From positions 3,752 to 9,086 of the forward strand of contig JAHZHK010000114.1 in assembly GCA_019420325.1 (NCBI GenBank): a stretch of 5,335 bases of DNA, written 5' to 3'. This stretch comes from Coriobacteriaceae bacterium. GTDB taxonomy: Bacteria; Actinomycetota; Coriobacteriia; Coriobacteriales; UMGS124. A program made the translations under genes and the position numbers. Below, piece after piece: positions 1-4,431 of the stretch. The notes beneath the pieces were generated by a model that saw only the letters and a list, made by a program, of their open reading frames with translations, was not told the DNA's origin and searched no databases. Positions within the stretch are counted from its first letter, which is position 1. Each line of letters opens with the position of its first letter.

Positions 1-15
1 GGGGTTTGCTGATGC

Positions 16-1174
16 TTAGTATGTCTTGAACATCTCCTGGATCTCGTCGGGGTCGGTGGTAACGGTGAGGGCCAGGCGTAGCAGCACGACAGCCTTCTGG
101 GGAGGCAGGTTGTAGCCCTCAATCATGCCGCCGTCCTCGCCGGAGACAAGGCCGTTGTTGATGCGCGAGCAGTCAACTACTGGGATGCCCTGGCCCACGA
201 GCTCCTCGATCTTCTCGCCCCACAGGCCGCTAAAGGAACCTGCGCTGGCACCTGCGATGACGATGCCCTGGGCGTTCTCGGCGTAGTAGTCGAGCACGCC
301 GGGATCGGCGTCGATGGTGAAGTAGGCGACGCCCACGGCAGGCAGCGCGTCGAGCCCGTCCACGGAAAATTCGGTGTCCACCGTGTGCTTCTTGGTGGTG
401 GCGTTGTAGAAGTATGCGTTGTTGTCCTGCATGTAGCCAAAGCAGCCCATGTCGCGCATGCTGAATGCGTCAGTCTTGAAGGTGTTGACCTTCTGCACAT
501 CACGGCCGCCGTAGATGCCGTCGGAGAAGACGACCATGACACCGCGTCCAGCGGCATCTGGGTTGGCGGCCAGGGCGATGGTCTGGTAGAGGTTCATGGG
601 GCCGTCGGCCGAGGTGGCGGTGGAGGGGCGCATGGCGTCGGTGATAACGACGGGCTTGTCAGTTTTCACGGCCAGGTTGAGGAAATACGCCGTCTCCTCG
701 AGCGTGTCGGTGCCATGGGTGACGGCGAAGCCGGAGATGGCGTCGTCGGCAGCAAGCTCGTTGATGGTCTGGGCCATCTGGATCCAGTAGGCATCGGTGA
801 TGTCGTCGGAGCCGACGTTGCATACCTGCACGCCGCGCACGTTGGCGATGTCGGTGATGCCGGCGGCGCTGGCCACAAGCGTGCCGACGTCAAGCTTGCC
901 AGCGGAGTAACCGGTGGTCTTGCCGGCCTCGCCGATGCCTGCGATGGTGCCGCCGGTGGCGTGTACGACGACGGTGGGGAGGTTGGGGTTCTCGTTATCG
1001 GCGATGGTCACCTGCAGCCCGGACTCGGTCTCGACAACGCTGTAGCCGTCGCCTCCGGTCTCAGCGGTGGGCTTCTTCGGTCTTGGCCTCTTCGGCAAGA
1101 GCCGTGCCTGCGGCTGCGAGCGCGATGCCAACTGCTGCGGTGCCTGCGACGAACGTCCTGCGAGTGGTTTCCAT
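16..1174 (-). CDS. ansB: Type II L-asparaginase, Tat-exported, with an apparent frameshift between signal peptide and catalytic domain
   Basis: Hydrolyses L-asparagine to aspartate and ammonia (EC 3.5.1.1); type II enzymes act outside the membrane. The body (16-1131 frame) has the family signatures in order: ATGGTIAG with the nucleophile Thr, NVGSDDIT for substrate binding, THGTDTLEETAYFL with the catalytic Thr-Asp pair, DAMRPSTATSADGP, GGRDVQKVNT with the catalytic Lys, and a C-terminus (QEMFKTY) ending like E. coli AnsB. The catalytic domain is complete. That frame has no good start: only a TTG at 1131 without a Shine-Dalgarno site, giving a basic leader with no signal. An ATG at 1174 sits behind AGGAGG and encodes a Tat signal, but this frame stops at 1061-1063. 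Skipping one base near 1072 joins the frames into about 385 residues (signal ...EE-PTAETGG...). Either the gene is broken, or the base is a sequencing error, or the frames are joined by recoding. Family assignment is near certain; the 5' status is open. Confidence 0.9.
1061..1174 (-). other. Out-of-frame Tat signal peptide ORF of the asparaginase
   Basis: This 37-codon ORF starts at the ATG at 1174 and stops at TGA 1061-1063. It reads METTRRTFVAG, then a hydrophobic Ala/Gly/Val/Leu/Ile stretch, then GTALA and EEAKTEE. TRRTFV matches the twin-arginine motif (S/T-R-R-x-F-L/V), and ALA followed by EE is a good signal peptidase I site at about residue 27. Its last codons overlap the asparaginase frame, where the residues after the expected junction (PTAETGGDGYS) look like a normal linker. 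It is therefore best read as the true N-terminus of the asparaginase, displaced by one nucleotide, rather than as an independent gene. Confidence 0.8.
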
Positions 1175-1179
1175 GGGGT

Positions 1180-1185
1180 CCTCCT
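1180..1185 (-). promoter_or_regulatory. Ribosome binding site fixing the asparaginase start at 1174
   Basis: AGGAGG on the minus strand lies 5 nt upstream of the ATG at 1174. It decides the start in favour of the signal-peptide frame and against the TTG at 1131, which has no such site. Confidence 0.75.
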
Positions 1186-1256
1186 GGGGGTCGGTGGTGC
1201 TTGGGTGTGTGGAACGAGGTGAAGGATAGGGGAGGAACCCTCATGGACCCAGTGCT

Positions 1257-1298
1257 GTTAAGCGACTGGTAACAACGGTTAACAATGCGCTTAACCAG
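1257..1298. promoter_or_regulatory. Cluster of TTAAC-like repeats, candidate operator upstream of asparaginase
   Basis: GTTAAGCG (1257-1264) and CGCTTAAC (1288-1295) form a perfect 8-bp inverted repeat around a 23-bp spacer. Between them lie GGTAACAA (1268-1275) and GGTTAACAA (1277-1285), a near-perfect direct repeat. CTGGT (1266-1270) and ACCAG (1294-1298) make a further short inverted pair. The cluster sits 80-125 bp upstream of the asparaginase ATG, where a regulator of that gene would bind. No convincing -35/-10 pair was found beside it, so a regulatory role is inference. Confidence 0.4.
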
Positions 1299-1513
1299 GA
1301 GAAATGAGATGGAAGCACGGTTTCGCGCGGGTGACGGGGCGATACCTGGCGTTTTGCGAGTGCGTGTCAGGCGTGGGCAGAGAGAGTGCTTGGAGGGAGC
1401 TTGTAGTGGTGGCTGCGAAAGAGGACGCGCGGGGCAATGGAGCTAAACGATGGGGCGCAGCCCCTGGTTTGGGATGCTTGCTTCAGCGGCCACCATCGGG
1501 CGGCGGCCTCAAA

Positions 1514-1592
1514 ATGCAAATCGTGCATCTATAGGCCCTGACTCGGGGAGCCACTCCAGTTCTTAGCGGGTTGCATTCCAAAATGCATGTTG
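1514..1592. repeat. Paired ATGCA dyads, candidate intergenic repeat
   Basis: Two small inverted repeats lie about 55 bp apart: ATGCA-AATCG-TGCAT (1514-1528) and TGCATT-CCAA-AATGCA (1572-1587). The blocks starting AAAATGCA at 1511 and 1580 align as direct repeats, with 14 of 20 positions matching by eye. The second continues as AAATGCATGTTG, which differs by one base from AAATGTATGTTG at 3994-4005 in the element downstream of the HAD gene. It lies just past the stop codon of the YaiI-family gene. No T-run follows on either strand, so it is not an obvious terminator. Confidence 0.35.
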
Positions 1593-1617
1593 CGTATGTG
1601 CGGCTAGTTTGTGCCGT

Positions 1618-2091
1618 TTACTTCAGCAACCCTTCGAGGTTGCGAACGAAGCGGGCGCGGTCCTCGTCGGTGAAGGGGTCGGGCCCTTTGGTGCGGCCGC
1701 CGGCGCGACGGGCCTTCTTTTCCTCATGGCGAATGAAAAGTTGCATGTCGATGGTCGCTTTGTCATAGATGCGGCCGCGCACGCCGATGGCCGAGGCATC
1801 GCGACCCAGCACCATGCTCGCGAGCCCGATGTCCTGCGTCACGACGACGTCACCGGGCTGCAGGCGCTCGACGATGGCGAAGTCGGCGCTGTCGGCGCCC
1901 ACGCCCACGGCGAGCGTGTCCACCCAGAACCCCTTGCGGGCCGCTTCAGGTGTGCGCGGATCGTCGCGGCGGATGTGCCGCTCGAGGTTTTGCGTCGAGT
2001 TGCCGGCGATGACGACAGGCACGTGGTGGTGCCGGGCAACTGCCAGTGCGTCGCGTGTGACGGGGCAGGCGTCTGCATCGATGAAGAGCAT
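1618..2091 (-). CDS. yaiI: YaiI/YqxD family protein (DUF188, UPF0178)
   Basis: A 157-residue protein of the UPF0178 family, which is widespread, has a PIN-like/NYN-type nuclease fold and has no settled function. Family hallmarks visible: N-terminal FIDADACPV (Asp5, Asp7), DSADFAIVERLQPGDVVVTQDIGLA (residues 67-91, with Asp67, Asp70 and Asp87 as likely metal-site acids), GRIYDKATID (106-115) and the C-terminal GGRTKGPDPFTDEDRARF segment, which matches the GGP..F/L...DR pattern of E. coli YaiI. The ORF can extend to an ATG at 2130, adding a Pro/Thr-rich 13 residues. The start at 2091 is preferred because relatives begin directly before the DADACP strand and AAAGGA (2101-2106) lies 9 nt upstream. 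It stands alone between two intergenic gaps. Nuclease activity is an inference from fold, not shown. Confidence 0.92.
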   Translation of the reverse strand: MLFIDADACPVTRDALAVARHHHVPVVIAGNSTQNLERHIRRDDPRTPEAARKGFWVDTLAVGVGADSADFAIVERLQPGDVVVTQDIGLASMVLGRDASAIGVRGRIYDKATIDMQLFIRHEEKKARRAGGRTKGPDPFTDEDRARFVRNLEGLLK

Positions 2092-2247
2092 GGTTGGGCA
2101 TCCTTTGCTGGGAGTGGGGGTTGGAGTCATGTGGCATCAAGGTCGTTTTCCATGGGGACATCATTCGTGTGATTGGCAAAACAAACGGTATCCACTTCCT
2201 TAATCATGGTTTGCTGGTGCGCTGCTGTTGCTTCGAACAGGGGGACT

Positions 2248-2595
2248 CTATCCCTCGTAGTGTTTGTTGCAAAATGCCACGAGGTCGGGAAGATCGAATC
2301 GTATCGCTTGCCAAAGAATGCGATAGTTCAGGTTCTCGTAGCCGTGAACTAGGTAACATCGCATGCCGTAGAGGCTTTGCCAATCAATGGCTGTGTGCCC
2401 AACAATGAATTCGTCAGAGAGTCGATGAACGGCTTCGCCAATTTGAACTAATGCATAGCAGCACAAATCATGCAGGTCTTCGTTGTCTATAAATGTTTGT
2501 TCGCTGTTGCCGTTGCGGTCAAGGTAGGTCTCGATCTTTGCTGCGTATTTGAGAATGAGCTCGAGTTGCATGTTGTCTTTTTCATTAAGCAGCAT
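2248..2595 (-). CDS. hepT: HepT-like toxin (DUF86, HEPN RNase) of an MNT/HepT toxin-antitoxin pair
   Basis: A 115-residue, mostly helical HEPN protein. The HEPN signature R-x4-H-x-Y is present in GMRCYLVHGY (Arg79, His84, Tyr86). It is preceded by the conserved IGEAVHRLS helix (52-60) and followed by LWQAIRFDLPDL, the usual DUF86 C-terminal helix. Length is normal for the family. In characterised pairs such as Shewanella HepT/MntA, HepT is an RNase toxin, and the partner nucleotidyltransferase neutralises it by AMPylating the Tyr of this motif; both are inferred here. The start at 2595 (MLLNEKDNMQLE) overlaps the end of the antitoxin gene by 11 bp, implying translational coupling. An ATG at 2571 is the alternative. 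Neither has a strong ribosome binding site. The ORF continues open to 2841, but that extension lies antisense-frame within the antitoxin gene and is not credible. Cys pairs such as DLCCYAL are unusual but not in the active site. Confidence 0.88.
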   Translation of the reverse strand: MLLNEKDNMQLELILKYAAKIETYLDRNGNSEQTFIDNEDLHDLCCYALVQIGEAVHRLSDEFIVGHTAIDWQSLYGMRCYLVHGYENLNYRILWQAIRFDLPDLVAFCNKHYEG

Positions 2596-3055
2596 AGAGT
2601 ATGACCATATCCTCGCGGATTGCGTCAAGGAACTCTTGGCTGGACCCGTTAAGGGACTGGAGGTCAACCGTTTTGCCAAGGGCGCTGGAGAGTTCCGTTT
2701 GAAGGCGGAAAAATGCAAGCCCTCGGACTTTCCCCTCGTCAATAGCAATGTCGATGTCACTGTGCTCTGTTTGTTCGCCTCTTGCATATGATCCGAAAAG
2801 AACCGCTTTCGTGACCCCGTACTGAGCAAAAACAGGTTCAAGGCGTCGTTTGATCTGCCTGATGGTCAGAGAGCCTTCTTGTGACTCAAGCAAATATTCT
2901 GTCACGATATGCGAGATGAGTTTCGACCTGTTTGTTACGGCTCTGCCCGACAAACCGGCTTCTCGTTCCTTCTTTGCCTGGCGCTCAACTTCCTCGTCGA
3001 GAATCCGCAGGGCCTTATCATCGAAGTAGACGCTTACGACTTTTCCTTGTCGCAT
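2585..3055 (-). CDS. mntA: MNT-domain nucleotidyltransferase antitoxin with N-terminal ribbon-helix-helix-like domain
   Basis: 156 residues, two parts. Residues ~73-156 are a minimal nucleotidyltransferase: LFGSYARGEQTEHSDIDIAI carries the complete GS-x10-D-x-D motif (Gly88, Ser89, Asp100, Asp102) and TVDL supplies the likely third carboxylate (Asp131). Stand-alone MNT antitoxins are about 95-140 residues and usually lack the N-terminal part seen here. Residues ~6-56 look like a ribbon-helix-helix DNA-binding fold: strand VVSVYFD, helix KALRILDEEVERQAKK, a turn, then helix NRSKLISHIVTEYLL. The MNT domain should AMPylate and silence the downstream HepT toxin; the RHH-like part should repress the operon promoter. 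Both roles are inferred. Start 3055 is chosen because AGGAGG lies 4 nt upstream; upstream ATGs at 3070 and 3079 have no such site. The RHH call is by eye. Confidence 0.88.
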   Translation of the reverse strand: MRQGKVVSVYFDDKALRILDEEVERQAKKEREAGLSGRAVTNRSKLISHIVTEYLLESQEGSLTIRQIKRRLEPVFAQYGVTKAVLFGSYARGEQTEHSDIDIAIDEGKVRGLAFFRLQTELSSALGKTVDLQSLNGSSQEFLDAIREDMVILYAA

Positions 3056-3059
3056 ACGG

Positions 3060-3065
3060 CCTCCT
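3060..3065 (-). promoter_or_regulatory. Ribosome binding site of the RHH-MNT antitoxin gene
   Basis: AGGAGG on the minus strand, 4 nt upstream of the ATG at 3055. It settles the start among three in-frame ATGs (3055, 3070, 3079) and is much stronger than anything before hepT, so the antitoxin should be made in excess of the toxin. Confidence 0.8.
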
Positions 3066-3072
3066 ATCATGG

Positions 3073-3103
3073 AATACATATCTATTATATATTAGAAATA
3101 CAT
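3073..3103. promoter_or_regulatory. Candidate autoregulatory operator over the toxin-antitoxin promoter
   Basis: A 16-bp near-palindrome at 3081-3096 (TCTATTATATATTAGA; one symmetric pair of mismatches) covers the -10 box. It is flanked by direct repeats AATACAT at 3073-3079 and 3097-3103, 24 bp apart. A ribbon-helix-helix repressor binding here would block RNA polymerase. Because AT-rich -10 regions are easily self-complementary, the direct repeats are the stronger evidence. Confidence 0.45.
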
Positions 3104-3112
3104 TCTTGCCAG
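3084..3112 (-). promoter_or_regulatory. Sigma70-type promoter of the MNT/HepT operon
   Basis: On the minus strand, CTGGCA (3107-3112; 4 of 6 matches to TTGACA) is separated by 17 bp from a perfect TATAAT (3084-3089). The transcript should start near 3077, some 20 nt before the antitoxin start codon at 3055, which leaves room for its AGGAGG. The very AT-rich box stands out from the GC-rich surroundings. Confidence 0.7.
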
Positions 3113-3149
3113 AGGTTTACTCTTCCGTCCCCATGATTTCCGACGGGGT

Positions 3150-3180
3150 TTGCAGGATGATTGCTGGGGGCTGGTAGAAT
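3150..3180 (+). promoter_or_regulatory. Extended -10 promoter of the HAD hydrolase gene
   Basis: TAGAAT (3175-3180) is preceded by TGG, making a TGn extended -10, with a TTGCAG -35-like box (3150-3155) 19 bp upstream. The predicted transcription start is near 3187. That lies downstream of the GTG at 3183, which supports the ATG at 3225 as the hydrolase start. The promoter is divergent from that of the toxin-antitoxin operon. Confidence 0.5.
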
Positions 3181-3224
3181 GAGTGGCCGAACATCCGATT
3201 GATGGAGAAAGGCGTGCGGCGCAG

Positions 3225-3878
3225 ATGATAGACGCAGTCATTTTTGATATGGACGGCCTCATGTTCGACAGCGAGTGCGTGTGGAAGACACTGTGGGAGC
3301 CTGCGCTTGCGAAGTTCGGGCGCACGGTGCCCGAGGGCTTGCCTGCGGCCGCGTGCGGCACCACGGGCGACGCCGCGATTGCCGTCATTCGCACGTATTG
3401 CGGGGAGGACATTGACGCCGAGGGCGTGTTCCACGAGTTCTATCGCATCGCCGCCGAGCGCTTCGCCCAGGGTGTGCCCAAGAAGCCTGGTCTCGACGAG
3501 CTGCTTGCGTATCTGAAGGGACAGGGCGTTCCCATGGCGGTGGCCTCCTCGAGCCCCGTGAGCATTATCGAGGGCGATCTGCGCGCTGGCGAGGTCGAGG
3601 GGTATTTCGACCATATCGTGTCCGGCCAGTTCATAGAGCACTCCAAGCCTGCGCCCGACATCTTCCTTGAGGCCGCGCGCCGCCTGGGCAGCGATCCCGC
3701 ACGTACGCTTGTGCTTGAGGATAGCTTTGCCGGCGTAAGGGCCGGCGCGGCCGGCGGTTTTGTGACTGTGATGGTCCCCGATCTGCACCAGCCCACGCCC
3801 GAGATCCGCGCCCTGGCTACGCGCGTGTGCGAGAGCCTGTGCGAGGTGGAGGCGCTTTTCGAGGCCGGGGGGCTGTAA
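3225..3878 (+). CDS. HAD-superfamily hydrolase, beta-phosphoglucomutase-like
   Basis: A 217-residue cytosolic phosphatase or phosphomutase of the HAD superfamily, subfamily I with a helical C1 cap. Motif I is FDMDG (nucleophile Asp8, acid/base Asp10), motif II is VASSS (Ser108), motif III is Lys141 in HSKPAPDIF, and motif IV is LVLEDSFAGVRAG (Glu165, Asp166). The cap lies between about residues 15 and 85. The DMDG form and the S-K-P-A-P-D segment are typical of the PGMB/phosphatase group, so the substrate is probably a sugar phosphate or similar small phosphate ester; it cannot be named from sequence. The frame opens at a GTG at 3183, but relatives start right before the first strand (MIDAVIFDMDG) and the predicted promoter excludes the GTG. 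The nearest Shine-Dalgarno-like run, GGAGAAAGG, ends 12 nt before the ATG, which is rather far. Monocistronic, followed by a hairpin. Confidence 0.92.
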   Translation: MIDAVIFDMDGLMFDSECVWKTLWEPALAKFGRTVPEGLPAAACGTTGDAAIAVIRTYCGEDIDAEGVFHEFYRIAAERFAQGVPKKPGLDELLAYLKGQGVPMAVASSSPVSIIEGDLRAGEVEGYFDHIVSGQFIEHSKPAPDIFLEAARRLGSDPARTLVLEDSFAGVRAGAAGGFVTVMVPDLHQPTPEIRALATRVCESLCEVEALFEAGGL

Positions 3879-3912
3879 GGAGGACGCGCGAGGCGGGCTT
3901 TGTGCGTCCTTC
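3879..3912 (+). terminator. Probable terminator hairpin of the HAD hydrolase gene
   Basis: Directly after the stop codon, GGAGGACGC (3879-3887) pairs with GCGTCCTTC (3904-3912) with one G-U pair. The stem can be extended inwards with further G-U pairs to a 4-nt loop at 3894-3897. No clear T-run follows (GGTGAATTT), so it is a non-canonical terminator at best. Confidence 0.45.
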
Positions 3913-3917
3913 GGTGA

Positions 3918-4004
3918 ATTTAACATACATTTCAGCAGTTGAAATGTATGTTAAATCATCAAAACCCCAGTTGAGCGATTTTTCGTTTTCCTGAAATGTA
4001 TGTT
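3918..4004. repeat. 17-bp perfect inverted repeat with a third copy of its half-site
   Basis: ATTTAACATACATTTCA (3918-3934) is followed, after the 5-nt loop GCAGT, by its exact reverse complement (3940-3956). Thirteen bases of that arm, TGAAATGTATGTT, recur in direct orientation at 3992-4004. The AT-rich element contrasts sharply with the GC-rich genes. No T-run follows the hairpin on either strand, so it is not a standard terminator. It could be a tandem operator, a dispersed intergenic repeat or the end of a small mobile element; a related sequence occurs at 1581-1592. An 89-codon minus-strand ORF crossing it looks spurious. Confidence 0.75.
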
Positions 4005-4055
4005 GTTTCGCGAGCGTTGGGGCCTCGCGGACCCGCCGTGTCCCCAGCTCGCACC

Positions 4056-4101
4056 CAAAACGCAAAGCGCCGCCGTGCCCACACATGGACGCGGCGGCGC
4101 T
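4056..4101 (-). terminator. Intrinsic terminator of the truncated flavoprotein gene
   Basis: AGCGCCGCCG (4066-4075) and CGGCGGCGCT (4092-4101) form a perfect 10-bp GC stem, extendable inwards with a mismatch. On the minus strand the hairpin is followed by TTTGCGTTTT, a T-rich tail (4056-4065). It lies about 55 bp past the stop codon of the flavoprotein fragment and points the right way to end its transcript. Confidence 0.75.
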
Positions 4102-4157
4102 CTTGGGGGATGTCGGGCTTACATCAAGCTACCTCGAACTAGAACAGCGGGCAGCCC

Positions 4158-4346
4158 TTACTTGCCCAGGTACTTGGCTGCGGCCTGGGCGGCGAAACGG
4201 CCGGAGTTGCAGGCCCAGCTGGACTGCGAGCCCGGGGCCTTGTTCACGTCGTAGGCGTCGCCGTACAGGCCGCCCGCGTCGCAGCCGGTGGCATAGAGGC
4301 CGGGGATGACCTCGCCCTCGGTGTCGATGGCGTTGCGGATGCTAGT
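4158..4346 (-). pseudogene. C-terminal fragment of an FAD-dependent fumarate-reductase-like flavoprotein
   Basis: About 60 codons ending in TAA at 4158-4160. The frame reads RNAIDTEGEVIPGLYATG, then CDAGGLYGDAYDV, APGSQSSWACNSGRFAAQAAAKYLGK. The DTEG-x-x-IPGLYATG motif is the C-terminal FAD-contacting segment of the succinate dehydrogenase/fumarate reductase/flavocytochrome c family, followed by the usual Gly-rich stretch and the SGRFAAQAAA helix that ends these proteins. Full-length relatives have 450-600 residues; the N-terminal FAD-binding domain and active site are missing. The frame meets a stop at 4377-4379 and has no start codon with a ribosome binding site. Recognisable homology fades around 4338-4346, immediately before the promoter region of the divergent secreted-protein gene. 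A downstream terminator remains in place, so the 3' end of a once complete gene is preserved. Not functional as it stands. Confidence 0.82.
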
Positions 4347-4367
4347 CCATGCTGTTACCCCAATCGC

Positions 4368-4373
4368 TATAAT
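4368..4373 (+). promoter_or_regulatory. -10 box of the secreted-protein gene
   Basis: A perfect TATAAT stands 58 bp upstream of the ATG at 4432. No good -35 hexamer is visible at 16-18 bp, where GTCCAT and neighbours match poorly. The box lies about 20 bp from the end of the flavoprotein fragment, so the promoter appears to have arrived with the secreted-protein gene. Confidence 0.4.
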
Positions 4374-4421
4374 GAGCTAATCGATGCGCCCAGTTGGCAG
4401 ATGGCGCTTGTGGTGTGCGAA

Positions 4422-4426
4422 AGGGG
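4422..4426 (+). promoter_or_regulatory. Ribosome binding site of the secreted-protein gene
   Basis: AGGGG lies 5 nt upstream of the ATG at 4432 and fixes that start. The ATG at 4401 is in another frame. Confidence 0.6.
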
Positions 4427-4431
4427 CTGGT

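Larger units (their letters stand above)
1175..1617. other. 443-bp intergenic region between asparaginase and YaiI-family gene
   Basis: No convincing gene is visible. It contains the asparaginase leader with its ribosome binding site, a cluster of TTAAC-like motifs (1257-1298), and an ATGCA-rich pair of dyads (1514-1592). A short hairpin GGGGC-GCA-GCCCC (1452-1464), flanked by AAAC (1445-1448) and GTTT (1467-1470), could be a weak terminator but has no real T-run. Plus-strand ORFs at 1304-1534 and 1309-1446 exist. The second has AGGAG 7 nt ahead of its ATG, but its product is Arg/Gly-rich, resembles nothing I recognise and looks like chance. Confidence 0.5.

Noticed and set aside
385..1272. 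Long plus-strand ORF (295 codons) opposite the asparaginase
   Set aside because: It is a low-complexity Gly/Val/Asp-rich antisense shadow of a clearly homologous gene, common in GC-rich DNA.
1309..1446. Small plus-strand ORF (45 codons) with AGGAG 7 nt upstream
   Set aside because: The ribosome site spacing is good, but the product is Arg/Gly-rich with no secondary-structure pattern, and no promoter was seen; probably chance.
1609..2203. Plus-strand ORFs opposite the YaiI-family gene
   Set aside because: Antisense shadows without ribosome binding sites; the minus strand encodes a recognisable UPF0178 protein.
2596..2841. N-terminal extension of the HepT frame by 82 codons
   Set aside because: It lies wholly inside the MNT gene in another frame, and the HepT family starts right at the MLLNEKDNMQLE segment.
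3117..3926. Long minus-strand ORF (269 codons) opposite the HAD gene
   Set aside because: The plus strand has all four HAD motifs; the antisense product is Ala/Arg/His-rich and unlike any family.
3918..3956. The 17-bp palindrome as an intrinsic terminator
   Set aside because: The stem is AT-rich and neither strand has a T-run after it, so it lacks the features of a rho-independent terminator.
3918..4004. The three half-sites as a CRISPR array
   Set aside because: Only three 13-17 bp copies in mixed orientation with unequal spacing; no regular repeat-spacer pattern and no cas gene.
3817..4086. Minus-strand 89-codon ORF crossing the palindromic element
   Set aside because: It overlaps the end of the HAD gene in antisense, its central part is merely the translation of the AT-rich repeat, and no good ribosome binding site or family resemblance is visible.
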